Source: an uncultured Eubacteriales bacterium
GTDB lineage: Bacteria > Bacillota > Clostridia > Oscillospirales > CAG-272
DNA: 30,147 bases
Assembly (NCBI GenBank): GCA_905210485.1
Contig: CAJLXA010000023.1
Span: 1-30,147 of the forward strand
Direction: 5' to 3'
Position 1 is the stretch's first letter. Every line of letters starts with the position of its first letter. The translations under genes and the position numbers were made by a program. The notes under the pieces were generated by a model. That model saw nothing but the letters and a program-made list of their open reading frames with translations, was not told where the DNA came from and did not search any database. This document shows positions 13,838 to 20,713 of the stretch, one piece after another.

Positions 13838-16492
13838 TTATTGCTTCTGCACTCTGCGCAGAATGAATTTATAAAGTTCCACCATCGGTACGATCAATAC
13901 AGACGCGCCGACAGCTATCAGCCATTCCGTGCCCGTCAGCATCTCCGCGCCGAACATCGTATTGACGCCGGGAATCAGCACCGCAAACAAAACGAGCGCA
14001 AGACCGATGACAAACGACCAGTTGAGGTAACGGTTCCGCAGGATCTTGCCGTTAAACAGGCTTTCCCGGAAACTCTTCATATTGTAAGCATGGAAAAGCT
14101 GGATCAGCGCCAGTGTGATAAATGCCATCGTCATGGCCACCGCGTGATGCTCCGGTCCGCCGAGAGAAAGGCCGACAAAATACGAAAGCAGTACGCAGGC
14201 GGTCTGCATGGCGCCCTGAACCAGAATGGCAATGCCGGTTTCGCCGCGGAAAAGGCTTCCGTCCGCTCTGCGCGGCTTATCGTGCATAACGTTCTTTTCG
14301 GCGGCCTCCACGCCGAGCGAAAGCGCGGGGAGACTGTCGGTCACAAGGTTGATCCACAGAATCATTACCGGCGTCAGGAAATCCTGTGCAAAGAAAACAC
14401 TGACGATGAAAAGGCTGAGAACCTCCGCAATATTGGCGGAAAGAAGATACTGTATCGCCTTTTTGATATTGGCAAAGATTTTGCGGCCTTCTTCCACCGC
14501 ACCGACAATCGTGGCGAAGTTGTCGTCGGCAAGCACCATATCGGCCGCGCCTTTCGAGACGTCCGTACCCGTAATGCCCATGCCGATACCGATGTCCGCG
14601 GATTTGATGGACGGCGCGTCATTCACGCCGTCTCCCGTCATGGCGACAATTTTACCGAGCGTTTTATACGCATGTACGATTTTGACTTTATTTTCGGGAG
14701 AGACGCGTGCGAACACGGAATACTGCTGCACAATCTTCACGAACTCCTCGTCGCTGTAGCGGTCGATCTCCACGCCTTCCATTACCTTATGGTCGCGGTC
14801 GAGAATACCGATCTCGCGGGCAATCGCGGCGGCCGTATCCTTATGGTCGCCCGTGATCATGATCGGGCGGATCCCCGCTTCACGGCAGGTGGCGACGGCG
14901 GCTTTCACTTCTTCGCGGGGCGGGTCGATCATACCCACAAGGCCGACAAAAACAAGACCGGTCTCCAGCAATGCCTTATTATCGAGATCTTCCGTTTTTA
15001 CGGCGGCGGCAAGCACGCGAAGCGCCGTATCCGCCATTTCTTTATTGGCGGCAAGCACGGCCGCACGATCGCTTTCTTCCATCGGCCGTACGCCCTCCGC
15101 CGTCATGATGAAATCGCAACGGGAAAGCAGAATATCGGGCGCGCCTTTTACATAAGCCGTACGCTGTCCCTCGTGTTCGTTCACGGTCGTCATCAGTTTG
15201 CGTACGCTGTCAAACGGCAATTCGTCAACGCGCGGATAAGCGGCCGTGAGAGCGGCATAATTCCCGCCGGCGTCTTTCAGAAACTGGACAAGCGCCGTTT
15301 CGGTCGGATCGCCGACAAGGCCGTGCTCGCCGTCTTCGGTATCGTTGCACAGCGCAAGCGTACGCGCAAGATAATCGGCACGGCTGTCTTTTTTCGCTTC
15401 GTCGCTTGTATGAATGTTGCCGTCGTAATACATGGCGCGCACGGTCATGCGGTTAAGCGTCAGTGTGCCCGTTTTATCGGAACAAATGATTTCACAGCAA
15501 CCGAGCGTTTCCACGGACGCGAGGTTCTTCACGATGGCGTTGCGTTCGGACATTTTTCTGACGCCGAGCGCCAGAACGATGGTCACCACGGCCGGCAGTC
15601 CTTCCGGAATAGCCGCCACGGCGATGGAAACCGCCGTCATGAACGCGCCGACAATGGCGTCCGGCGACGTATGGTCGCGGATAACGGTTACCGCAAATAT
15701 CACCGCAGCAATACCGAGAACCAGTACGGAAAGCATTTTTGCCGTCGTGGCAAGCTGTTTCTGAAGCGGCGACGCGTTCGCCGTCTCTTCGGAAAGCATC
15801 GTGGCAATCTTACCGACTTCGGTGTTCATTCCCGTGGCGACAACCACGCCGATGCCGCGGCCGTAGGTCACGGTGCCGCCGCTGTAAGCCATATTGACGC
15901 GGTCGCCGAGAGGGGCGCCGTCTTTCACGGCGGCCAGCGCATCTTTTTCCGTGGGAACGGATTCCCCGGTCAGCGCCGATTCTTCTATTTTCAGCGAAGC
16001 GCTTTCCAGAAGCCGCATATCGGCGGGAACGGTGTCTCCCGCGTCAAGGCGCACAATGTCGCCGACTGTCACGTCCTCGGACGGAATACGTATCGTTTCG
16101 CCGTTTCTTACGACTTTCGCATAAGGGCGATTCATTTTCTTCAGGCTTTCCATAGCCGCCTCGGCCTTGTTTTCCTGAATGAGACCGATCACGGCATTGA
16201 CAATGACGATCAGCAGAATGATACCGCTGTCAATGAGTTCGGTCGGCTTTTTTTCCGCAATGGCAATGGCCGCGGAAACCGCCGCCGCGCAGAGCAGAAC
16301 GATGATCATAATATCTTTGAACTGGGCGAGGAACTTAAGAAGCAGACTTTTCTTCTTCGGCGGCGTCAGCGCGTTTTTCCCGTGCTCTTCAAGCCGGCGT
16401 GCCGCTTCGGCGTCCGATAGTCCCTCTTTGCCGACGGACAGAGCGGAAAGCACCGCGCTTTCTTCCATGGCGTAAACATTCTGTGTTTTCAC
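13838..16492 (-). CDS. P-type calcium-transporting ATPase (P2A, PMR1/SERCA type)
   Basis: An 884-residue polytopic membrane pump that exports Ca2+ (possibly Mn2+) at the cost of ATP. The order is: N-terminal cation-ATPase domain, two helices (about 55-100), actuator domain with LTGES near 174, and a helix pair with AAIPEGLPA (Ca site, about 300). The phosphorylation site DKTGTLT (about 340), KGAPD in the nucleotide domain, TGDGVNDAPS near 617, and six C-terminal helices with WINLVTDSLPAL follow. The length is normal for bacterial PMR1-like enzymes. The start is GTG at 16492, with AGGAG seven bases upstream and a 112-nt structured leader. The antisense frame is open for over 3 kb but is a composition artefact. 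tcdA follows downstream. Confidence 0.94.
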   Translation of the reverse strand: MKTQNVYAMEESAVLSALSVGKEGLSDAEAARRLEEHGKNALTPPKKKSLLLKFLAQFKDIMIIVLLCAAAVSAAIAIAEKKPTELIDSGIILLIVIVNAVIGLIQENKAEAAMESLKKMNRPYAKVVRNGETIRIPSEDVTVGDIVRLDAGDTVPADMRLLESASLKIEESALTGESVPTEKDALAAVKDGAPLGDRVNMAYSGGTVTYGRGIGVVVATGMNTEVGKIATMLSEETANASPLQKQLATTAKMLSVLVLGIAAVIFAVTVIRDHTSPDAIVGAFMTAVSIAVAAIPEGLPAVVTIVLALGVRKMSERNAIVKNLASVETLGCCEIICSDKTGTLTLNRMTVRAMYYDGNIHTSDEAKKDSRADYLARTLALCNDTEDGEHGLVGDPTETALVQFLKDAGGNYAALTAAYPRVDELPFDSVRKLMTTVNEHEGQRTAYVKGAPDILLSRCDFIMTAEGVRPMEESDRAAVLAANKEMADTALRVLAAAVKTEDLDNKALLETGLVFVGLVGMIDPPREEVKAAVATCREAGIRPIMITGDHKDTAAAIAREIGILDRDHKVMEGVEIDRYSDEEFVKIVQQYSVFARVSPENKVKIVHAYKTLGKIVAMTGDGVNDAPSIKSADIGIGMGITGTDVSKGAADMVLADDNFATIVGAVEEGRKIFANIKKAIQYLLSANIAEVLSLFIVSVFFAQDFLTPVMILWINLVTDSLPALSLGVEAAEKNVMHDKPRRADGSLFRGETGIAILVQGAMQTACVLLSYFVGLSLGGPEHHAVAMTMAFITLALIQLFHAYNMKSFRESLFNGKILRNRYLNWSFVIGLALVLFAVLIPGVNTMFGAEMLTGTEWLIAVGASVLIVPMVELYKFILRRVQKQ

Positions 16493-16605
16493 TTGTCGAT
16501 CTCCTGTCTTTCATTTTGCCGCTTCGCATGAAGCGGCCGTGCTTTGCCGGAGGCGGGGTCTTCCGCCGTCCCGCATAGGGTAGCCGATCTCCGTTACGGA
16601 GATTA
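16493..16605 (-). promoter_or_regulatory. structured 5' leader of the calcium ATPase gene
   Basis: From the predicted start near 16605 the leader contains three hairpins: ATCTCCG/CGGAGAT (16587-16603) at its 5' end, GGCGG/CCGCC (16552-16567) and CCGCTTC/GAAGCGG (16519-16536). The AGGAG site follows. I could not match it to the Mn2+ (yybP-ykoY), Mg2+ or NiCo riboswitch consensus. There is no terminator, so any control would act on translation or RNA stability. Confidence 0.4.
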
Positions 16606-16611
16606 TCTTAT

Positions 16612-16639
16612 ATTATATCATTTCTCAAACTCTTGTCAA
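16612..16639 (-). promoter_or_regulatory. calcium ATPase promoter
   Basis: Minus-strand TTGACA (16634-16639), 16 bp, TATAAT (16612-16617). Confidence 0.85.
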
Positions 16640-16644
16640 TACTT

Positions 16645-16682
16645 TTACAGGAAAAGGAGCCGTTTCCGTCACGGCTCCTTTT
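16645..16682 (-). terminator. intrinsic terminator after the SLOG gene
   Basis: AAAAGGAGCCGT (16652-16663) pairs with ACGGCTCCTTTT (16671-16682). The stem overlaps the stop codon of the leftward SLOG gene and is followed on that strand by TTTTCCTG. Confidence 0.8.
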
Positions 16683-17148
16683 ACGCAATATTGATGATAC
16701 GCAGTTTTTCTTTCTCGGCATATCGCACCGTATAGGCCGTACCGCCGCCGCTTTCGGTAAGATAACAAACGCAGACGGCACTACTGTCCACCAGATGGCG
16801 GTTGCGCACCTGCATGCACCCCGTATAATATGTGTCGGCGATATACACGACCTTATCGGCGCGGGACTTTATATCCTCGTAGATCCTTACGTCCTTTTTG
16901 GACCAGCGCCGGCTCTGATCGCGGCACGGTAAAACAAGAATCAGCCGGACATCGGGATATTTCTCCCTCATCCGCAAAACCGTTTCCGCCGCCATGGTAT
17001 CGAATCCGAGCGCGCCTCCCGCACCGAAATAAAGATACCCCTCGCCGATCAGCGATTCCACCGTCTTATCCAGTTGCGCCGCGATCCTGTGCCTTTGCAA
17101 AAGCGGAATCCGGCGATGCCCGGTGAAACAAACCGTCCGATTTCTCAT
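16681..17148 (-). CDS. SLOG (YpsA/DprA-like) Rossmann-fold protein
   Basis: A 155-residue single-domain protein. It begins with VCFTGHRRIP and has FGAGGALGFDTMAAETVLR (about 41-59), LILVLPCRDQSR (about 69-80) and a late AVCVCYLTESGGGTAYTVRYA. This is the DUF1273/YpsA-type layout of the SLOG superfamily, whose Rossmann folds bind nucleotide-derived ligands or nucleic acid. YpsA affects cell division in some Bacillota, but the ligand is unknown. GGAGG lies four bases before the ATG. The most interesting context is upstream: a roughly 190-nt structured RNA whose terminator ends directly before this ribosome binding site, suggesting attenuation control. The gene ends inside a terminator stem. Confidence 0.82.
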   Translation of the reverse strand: MRNRTVCFTGHRRIPLLQRHRIAAQLDKTVESLIGEGYLYFGAGGALGFDTMAAETVLRMREKYPDVRLILVLPCRDQSRRWSKKDVRIYEDIKSRADKVVYIADTYYTGCMQVRNRHLVDSSAVCVCYLTESGGGTAYTVRYAEKEKLRIINIA

Positions 17149-17163
17149 AGTACCTCCGAGTAG

Positions 17164-17353
17164 AAAAATAAGGTGCCGCCCACGAAAGGCGACACCGTAG
17201 TAAACGCTTTTCGCATAGTTACCACACTATCACAACAACCACACTCTGCAAGCCGATTATTGGCGCGAAAGCCTATACTACCGAAATATAGTATGGCCTG
17301 CATATGGGCATAACTATCCCATAGAACAGTTGTCTTATTCGTGATAATGTGGT
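17164..17353 (-). ncRNA. structured RNA with own promoter and terminator, possible riboswitch-type leader
   Basis: A transcript starting at about 17353 begins exactly with a 13-bp closing stem (17341-17353 with 17221-17233, one G-U pair). Inside it ACAAC (17329-17333) pairs with GTTGT (17235-17239). The hairpin TATGGG/CCCATA (17318-17323/17303-17308) displays a loop with ATAGTT (17312-17317), perfectly complementary to AACTAT (17215-17220) just 3' of the closing stem, so a pseudoknot can form. A second hairpin is at 17271-17297. The RNA ends in a 9-bp G/C-rich terminator stem (17172-17196) and a T-rich tail to 17164. The SLOG ribosome binding site follows within ten bases. It matches no class I recognise; a divergent 6S RNA is an alternative. 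Confidence 0.72.
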
Positions 17354-17359
17354 GGATTC

Positions 17360-17388
17360 ATTCTAACATAAACATTTCCGTTTGTCAA
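17360..17388 (-). promoter_or_regulatory. promoter of the structured RNA
   Basis: Minus-strand TTGACA (17383-17388), 17 bp, TAGAAT (17360-17365). The TGA stop of mutY (17385-17387) lies within the -35 box. Confidence 0.85.
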
Positions 17389-18509
17389 CTATTGTTGTCA
17401 AATCTTTTCGGTCCGGGAATTTCCCCGGCAAAATCGGAGGTTACCCGGCTCCGTTTTTCCGTTTCCCGTAAACACATACGGAAAGCCGAAGCGACGGCGT
17501 ATTCGTGCGCAAGTTGCGCCGGCGTTGTCCAAAGGAAAGCGTCGGACGGAGCGCCGACCGCCGCATATATGCCGCGCATCTTCCATTCGATATGCGTAAA
17601 AAGATGATGCCCTTCGCCGAACAATCGCACATCGGACGGCAGGAGTCCCTCCCGGCGCAGATACTCTTCCGCGGCCGCGTCGTCAAGGAAGCCGGAAACA
17701 TGCGGAAATTCATAAAGCGACGCGAGAAGTCCCGTGTCCGGGCGTTTTCTTATGGCATAGCGCCGACCTGCAGGATCGTACAGCACAAACACCGTCATGG
17801 TTTCCGTGCGGCGTTCTTTCTTCTTTCCGCGGACGGGGAGAGACGGCGCGCGGCCGCTCTTTTTTCCCATGCAGGTATCCGCAATCGGGCAACGGTCGCA
17901 AAGCGGAACGGTATTCGGCAGACATACCGTTTCTCCCAGTTCCATCAAAGCCTGCGTCAGAAGTCCGGCATCGTTTCCGGCCGGATAAACGGCCCTCAGC
18001 GCCGCTGCCATCTCTTTTTTCACAGCGGGAAGCATTACGTCGCGCACGTCGTCCGTGTAACGGGCAAGTACGCGCAGGACATTGCCGTCCACCGCAGGTT
18101 CCGCGCGGCCGAAGCATATCGAGGCAATGGCGCCGGCCGTATATTCGCCGATGCCGGGAAGCCGCATAAGCGACGCCTTGTCGCGCGGAAATTCGCCTCC
18201 GTCGGCGGCAATCAGCACCGCCGTTTTTTTCAGGTTGCGGGCGCGACTGTAATAACCGAGCCCCTCCCATGCTTTCATAAGCCGGTCATCGTCGGCCGCC
18301 GCCAGATCAAAGACCGTCGGATAAAGACCGAGAAAACGGATATAATAAGGGATCACCGCTTCTATACGCGTTTGTTGTAACATGATCTCGGAAAGCCAGA
18401 CATGATACGGGGACGGTTCGTCCCTCCACGGCAGGCGCCGTTTTACCCGTGAAAACCATATAACAAGCGGCTCCACGGCGTTTTTCAACTGCTTTTCCGT
18501 TTCCGGCAT
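17385..18509 (-). CDS. mutY: A/G-specific adenine DNA glycosylase
   Basis: A 374-residue cytosolic base-excision repair enzyme that removes adenine mispaired with 8-oxoguanine. The HhH-GPD domain contains SEIMLQQTRI (catalytic Glu41), the helix-hairpin-helix LMRLPGIGEYTAGAI (about 114-128) and VDGNV with catalytic Asp141. The [4Fe-4S] ligands are Cys196, Cys204, Cys207 and Cys213. The first gap is seven residues instead of the six in E. coli, a spacing I believe is common in Clostridia. A NUDIX-like C-terminal domain (about 230-345) reads the 8-oxoG side, with GHHLFTHIEWKM. I chose ATG at 18509, preceded by GAGAGGGGG, over an upstream in-frame GTG. The stop codon overlaps the promoter of the downstream RNA. 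Confidence 0.94.
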   Translation of the reverse strand: MPETEKQLKNAVEPLVIWFSRVKRRLPWRDEPSPYHVWLSEIMLQQTRIEAVIPYYIRFLGLYPTVFDLAAADDDRLMKAWEGLGYYSRARNLKKTAVLIAADGGEFPRDKASLMRLPGIGEYTAGAIASICFGRAEPAVDGNVLRVLARYTDDVRDVMLPAVKKEMAAALRAVYPAGNDAGLLTQALMELGETVCLPNTVPLCDRCPIADTCMGKKSGRAPSLPVRGKKKERRTETMTVFVLYDPAGRRYAIRKRPDTGLLASLYEFPHVSGFLDDAAAEEYLRREGLLPSDVRLFGEGHHLFTHIEWKMRGIYAAVGAPSDAFLWTTPAQLAHEYAVASAFRMCLRETEKRSRVTSDFAGEIPGPKRFDNNS

Positions 18510-18564
18510 TGGTATCCCCCTCTCGCCGCTCCCGGCCACAGGCGGGAAGCGATTTTACGGGAAT

Positions 18565-18593
18565 ATTGTACCATACCGAAAGAAAAAAAGCAA
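18565..18593 (-). promoter_or_regulatory. mutY-proximal promoter
   Basis: Minus-strand TTGCTT (18588-18593), 17 bp, TACAAT (18565-18570), about 56 bases before the mutY ATG. Confidence 0.7.
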
Positions 18594-18635
18594 GTTGCAT
18601 TTCTTTCCTTTCCCGGTATCGGATAACGCCGCCGT

Positions 18636-18702
18636 TAAAAAAGAGAGTCCGCGCAAGCGGAGACAAAAGCGCCCGTAAGCGCTTTTGCGTTTTTACACCT
18701 CT
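18636..18702 (-). ncRNA. short transcript or attenuated leader upstream of mutY
   Basis: A promoter at 18709-18737 should start a minus-strand RNA near 18702. Within 65 bases this RNA forms two hairpins: AAAAGCGC/GCGCTTTT (18665-18672/18679-18686) and TCCGC/GCGGA (18648-18652/18657-18661). CTCTC and six Ts (18637-18642) follow, resembling a weak terminator. It contains no obvious reading frame. It may be a small RNA or a first, attenuated leader of mutY. Confidence 0.42.
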
Positions 18703-18708
18703 ATTTGT

Positions 18709-18737
18709 ATTATAACAAAATATTTGACTTGTATCAA
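18709..18737 (-). promoter_or_regulatory. distal leftward promoter upstream of mutY
   Basis: Minus-strand TTGATA (18732-18737), 17 bp, TATAAT (18709-18714). Confidence 0.78.
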
Positions 18738-18748
18738 TAGTCATTATG

Positions 18749-18759
18749 TGTGTTACACA
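18749..18759. promoter_or_regulatory. palindrome, possible operator of the Xre regulator
   Basis: TGTGTTACACA is a perfect palindrome with 5-bp arms around one central base. It lies between the leftward promoter at 18709-18737 and the rightward promoter at 18763-18791, well placed for a regulator to control both. Binding by the adjacent Xre protein is inference. Confidence 0.35.
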
Positions 18760-18762
18760 AGG

Positions 18763-18791
18763 TTTATCAAACACGGCGATTCTGCTACAAT
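18763..18791 (+). promoter_or_regulatory. promoter of the small Xre gene, extended -10
   Basis: TTTATC (18763-18768), 17 bp, TACAAT (18786-18791) with TGC directly before the -10. Confidence 0.5.
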
Positions 18792-18818
18792 TAAAATAAC
18801 GGAACGGAGGCGATACCG

Positions 18819-19046
18819 ATGAAAACGGAATACAAGGAAAAGTACGAGGCCTTGGGACTGAACATGGCGTTCTACCGTAAGAAAAAGAAACTGACGCAAC
18901 TTCAGCTGGCCGAACTCCTCGATGTGGATCGCTCGCATGTATCCGCGATGGAACTCGGTAACGTCGGCGCCAGTCTTGACGTCGTGTTCCGCATCTGCGA
19001 CGTTCTGGAGATCCGCCCGAAAGAGCTGTTCGATTTCCGCGACTGA
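18819..19046 (+). CDS. small Xre-family HTH transcriptional regulator
   Basis: A 75-residue protein that is little more than one helix-turn-helix domain. NMAFYRKKKKLTQLQLAELL leads into DVDRSHVSAMELGN (recognition helix near residues 42-52), and DVVFRICDVLEIRPKELF closes the domain. It is a DNA-binding repressor or regulator without a sensory domain. GGAGG lies nine bases before the ATG. A palindrome (18749-18759) upstream could be its operator. Next to it is the divergent mutY leader region. A strong terminator ends the unit ten bases after the stop, so it is monocistronic. Regulators of this size are common in both core and mobile DNA; there is nothing mobile next to it. Confidence 0.85.
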   Translation: MKTEYKEKYEALGLNMAFYRKKKKLTQLQLAELLDVDRSHVSAMELGNVGASLDVVFRICDVLEIRPKELFDFRD

Positions 19047-19055
19047 ATAAAAACG

Positions 19056-19083
19056 GGAGCAAGGCAGGCCTTGCTCCTTTTTT
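19056..19083 (+). terminator. intrinsic terminator after the small Xre gene
   Basis: GGAGCAAGG (19056-19064) with CCTTGCTCC (19069-19077), then six Ts. Confidence 0.88.
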
Positions 19084-19126
19084 CGTTCACGCGACGGCGC
19101 GTCATAAGGAAAAACGCATGAAACAC

Positions 19127-19157
19127 AAAACATCCCCCGCGATCGGAGGATGTTTTT
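19127..19157 (-). terminator. terminator after spoVAF
   Basis: AAAACATCC (19127-19135) pairs with GGATGTTTT (19148-19156). A T-run follows on both strands. It lies a few bases beyond the spoVAF stop codon. Confidence 0.75.
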
Positions 19158-19162
19158 CGGAT

Positions 19163-20590
19163 TTATTTCTTCTTTCCGTCGGTATTGTCCTTTTTCACGC
19201 GGAAGAAAAGCCGGACAAATGCGCGTCCGTTGAAAGGGATCAGCGGGTACAGATAATTTCTCTTGCCGTTCAGCGTGGTATTGGTCACGAGGAATACAAA
19301 CACAAGGAGCAAACCAGCAATAAAACCGTATAAACGGAAAAGCGCCGTCAGTACGAGCAACATCAGCCGCATAAACTTGAAAGAATAGGCCAACTCATAA
19401 CTTTGCTGTGTGAACCCGGCAATAGCCACGACCGCCATATAGAAGATCACCTCTTCCGACAGCCACCCGATCCCGACCGCAAATTCTCCGAGAATCAGAC
19501 CGCCGATCACCGAAAGCGAATTGGTCAGGACGGAGGGCGTGTTCATAGAAGCCAGTTTCAGTCCGTCGATCGCCAGTTCCACAAGGAAAAGTTGCAAAAG
19601 AATCGGCATGGTGCTGTTCTCCGGCAAAATAAAATGCAACCACGGCGACAGTGCCTCCCCGTATCCGATCAGAAGATACCAGAGCGGCGTAAGATACAGC
19701 GAAAGCCAGAATACAAAATGCCGGATCACCCGAAGATAACAACCGACAATCGGCGACGAATAGTAGTCGTCCGTCTCCTGCATAAAATCGAAAACCGAAG
19801 TCGGCAGTACCATCGCCTGAGGCGACGTATCCGCCAGAATGATGACGCGTCCCTCAACGAGTTCCGACGCCGCCGCGTCCGGTCTTTCAAGCAGCCGCAC
19901 TTTCGGAAAAGGATTATACCAGCGCTTCCGTATCAGAGTCTCCGCAAGGTTCTGGATTCCGAGCGTCAACGATTGCGGCGTAACGTTTTTCAGCTTTTTT
20001 TCCAGAAAGGCAACATATCCGGGATCGGCAACGCCGTCCATATAGCACAGTACGACATCGGTGCGCGATGAACCGCCCATATTCACATAATGCATTGTCA
20101 GGCGCGGATCACGGATACGGCGGCGTATCAGCGCGGTATTGAAAATCAGCGTCTCCACAAATCCGTCATGCGCTCCCTGCACCACGCGGTCATTGTCCGG
20201 TTCTTCGGTGGAACGGGCAGGATAGGTACGCGCGTCAATGACGACGGCGCGATTCCCGAAAGTCGATCCCAGCATAAGAACGGCGCCGGACAGTACCGAC
20301 GTCACTATATCGTTTGTTTTGTACGCCACGTCGACTTCCACATACGGCACCTGCGAATCGGCGAATTTTTCCGCCGCGTCGCTCCCGGTACCGATTCCCT
20401 TGAGGCCGATGAAATACTGCATCAGTTTTTGCATGACCTCGTCTTTTACAAAACCGTCTATATAGAAAAAAGTCAGTTCGTCGCTACCGATCAGCAAGCG
20501 ACGTGAAATCAGGTCGAAATTCTCCCGCGTCCGCAACGTCTCTTTGAAATAGCGGACGTTTTCATCGTAATTCCCGCTAAGTATTTCCAT
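19163..20590 (-). CDS. spoVAF: stage V sporulation protein AF-like, GerA family
   Basis: A 475-residue GerA-family (germinant receptor A-subunit-like) membrane protein of the spore inner membrane. The N-terminal half is soluble, with the family block STEEPDNDRVVQGAHDGFVE (about 130-150) and TALIRRRIRDPRL. It is followed by RWYNPFPKVRLLERPDAA, which I associate with SpoVAF rather than GerAA. From about 285 to 450 come five or so helices, including LASMNTPSVLTNSLSVIGGL and the conserved end YLYPLIPFNGRAFVRLFFR. In Bacillus spoVAF closes the spoVA operon; here it stands alone, with no other spoVA gene in the window. GGAGG lies a few bases before the ATG. A sigma-E/G-like CATACTC element (20615-20621) is upstream but uncertain. 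Confidence 0.88.
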   Translation of the reverse strand: MEILSGNYDENVRYFKETLRTRENFDLISRRLLIGSDELTFFYIDGFVKDEVMQKLMQYFIGLKGIGTGSDAAEKFADSQVPYVEVDVAYKTNDIVTSVLSGAVLMLGSTFGNRAVVIDARTYPARSTEEPDNDRVVQGAHDGFVETLIFNTALIRRRIRDPRLTMHYVNMGGSSRTDVVLCYMDGVADPGYVAFLEKKLKNVTPQSLTLGIQNLAETLIRKRWYNPFPKVRLLERPDAAASELVEGRVIILADTSPQAMVLPTSVFDFMQETDDYYSSPIVGCYLRVIRHFVFWLSLYLTPLWYLLIGYGEALSPWLHFILPENSTMPILLQLFLVELAIDGLKLASMNTPSVLTNSLSVIGGLILGEFAVGIGWLSEEVIFYMAVVAIAGFTQQSYELAYSFKFMRLMLLVLTALFRLYGFIAGLLLVFVFLVTNTTLNGKRNYLYPLIPFNGRAFVRLFFRVKKDNTDGKKK

Positions 20591-20682
20591 GCTTCCTCCG
20601 CATATCTTTTTACGGAGTATGCCCGAAACCGCACTTTTTATGTATGACCCTATTTTTTATCGGATTTCAAAAATATCTTATG

Positions 20683-20712
20683 AAAAAAGAGCACCTTCCG
20701 GTGCTCTTTTTT
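20683..20712 (-). terminator. intrinsic terminator after the DUF3794/LysM gene
   Basis: AAAAAAGAGCACC (20683-20695), loop TTCC, GGTGCTCTTTTTT (20700-20712). It begins directly at the end of the leftward gene. Confidence 0.88.
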
Positions 20713-20713
20713 C

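Noticed and set aside
12962..16420. A 1152-codon open frame on the plus strand
   Set aside because: It is antisense to tcdA and the calcium ATPase gene. The product is Arg/His/Asn-rich with no domains, and no ribosome binding site supports it. It is a codon-composition artefact.
16581..16603. Plus-strand resemblance to the GGGGAGUAGCC core of the Mn2+ riboswitch
   Set aside because: Only a short partial match, on the strand opposite to the ATPase gene, with no gene downstream in that direction.
17164..17353. RNase P, SRP or tmRNA identity for the structured RNA
   Set aside because: It lacks the conserved RNase P GAGGAAAGUC block, the SRP GGAAGGAAGC-type loop and the tmRNA tRNA-like ends. 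Only a divergent 6S remains as a named alternative.
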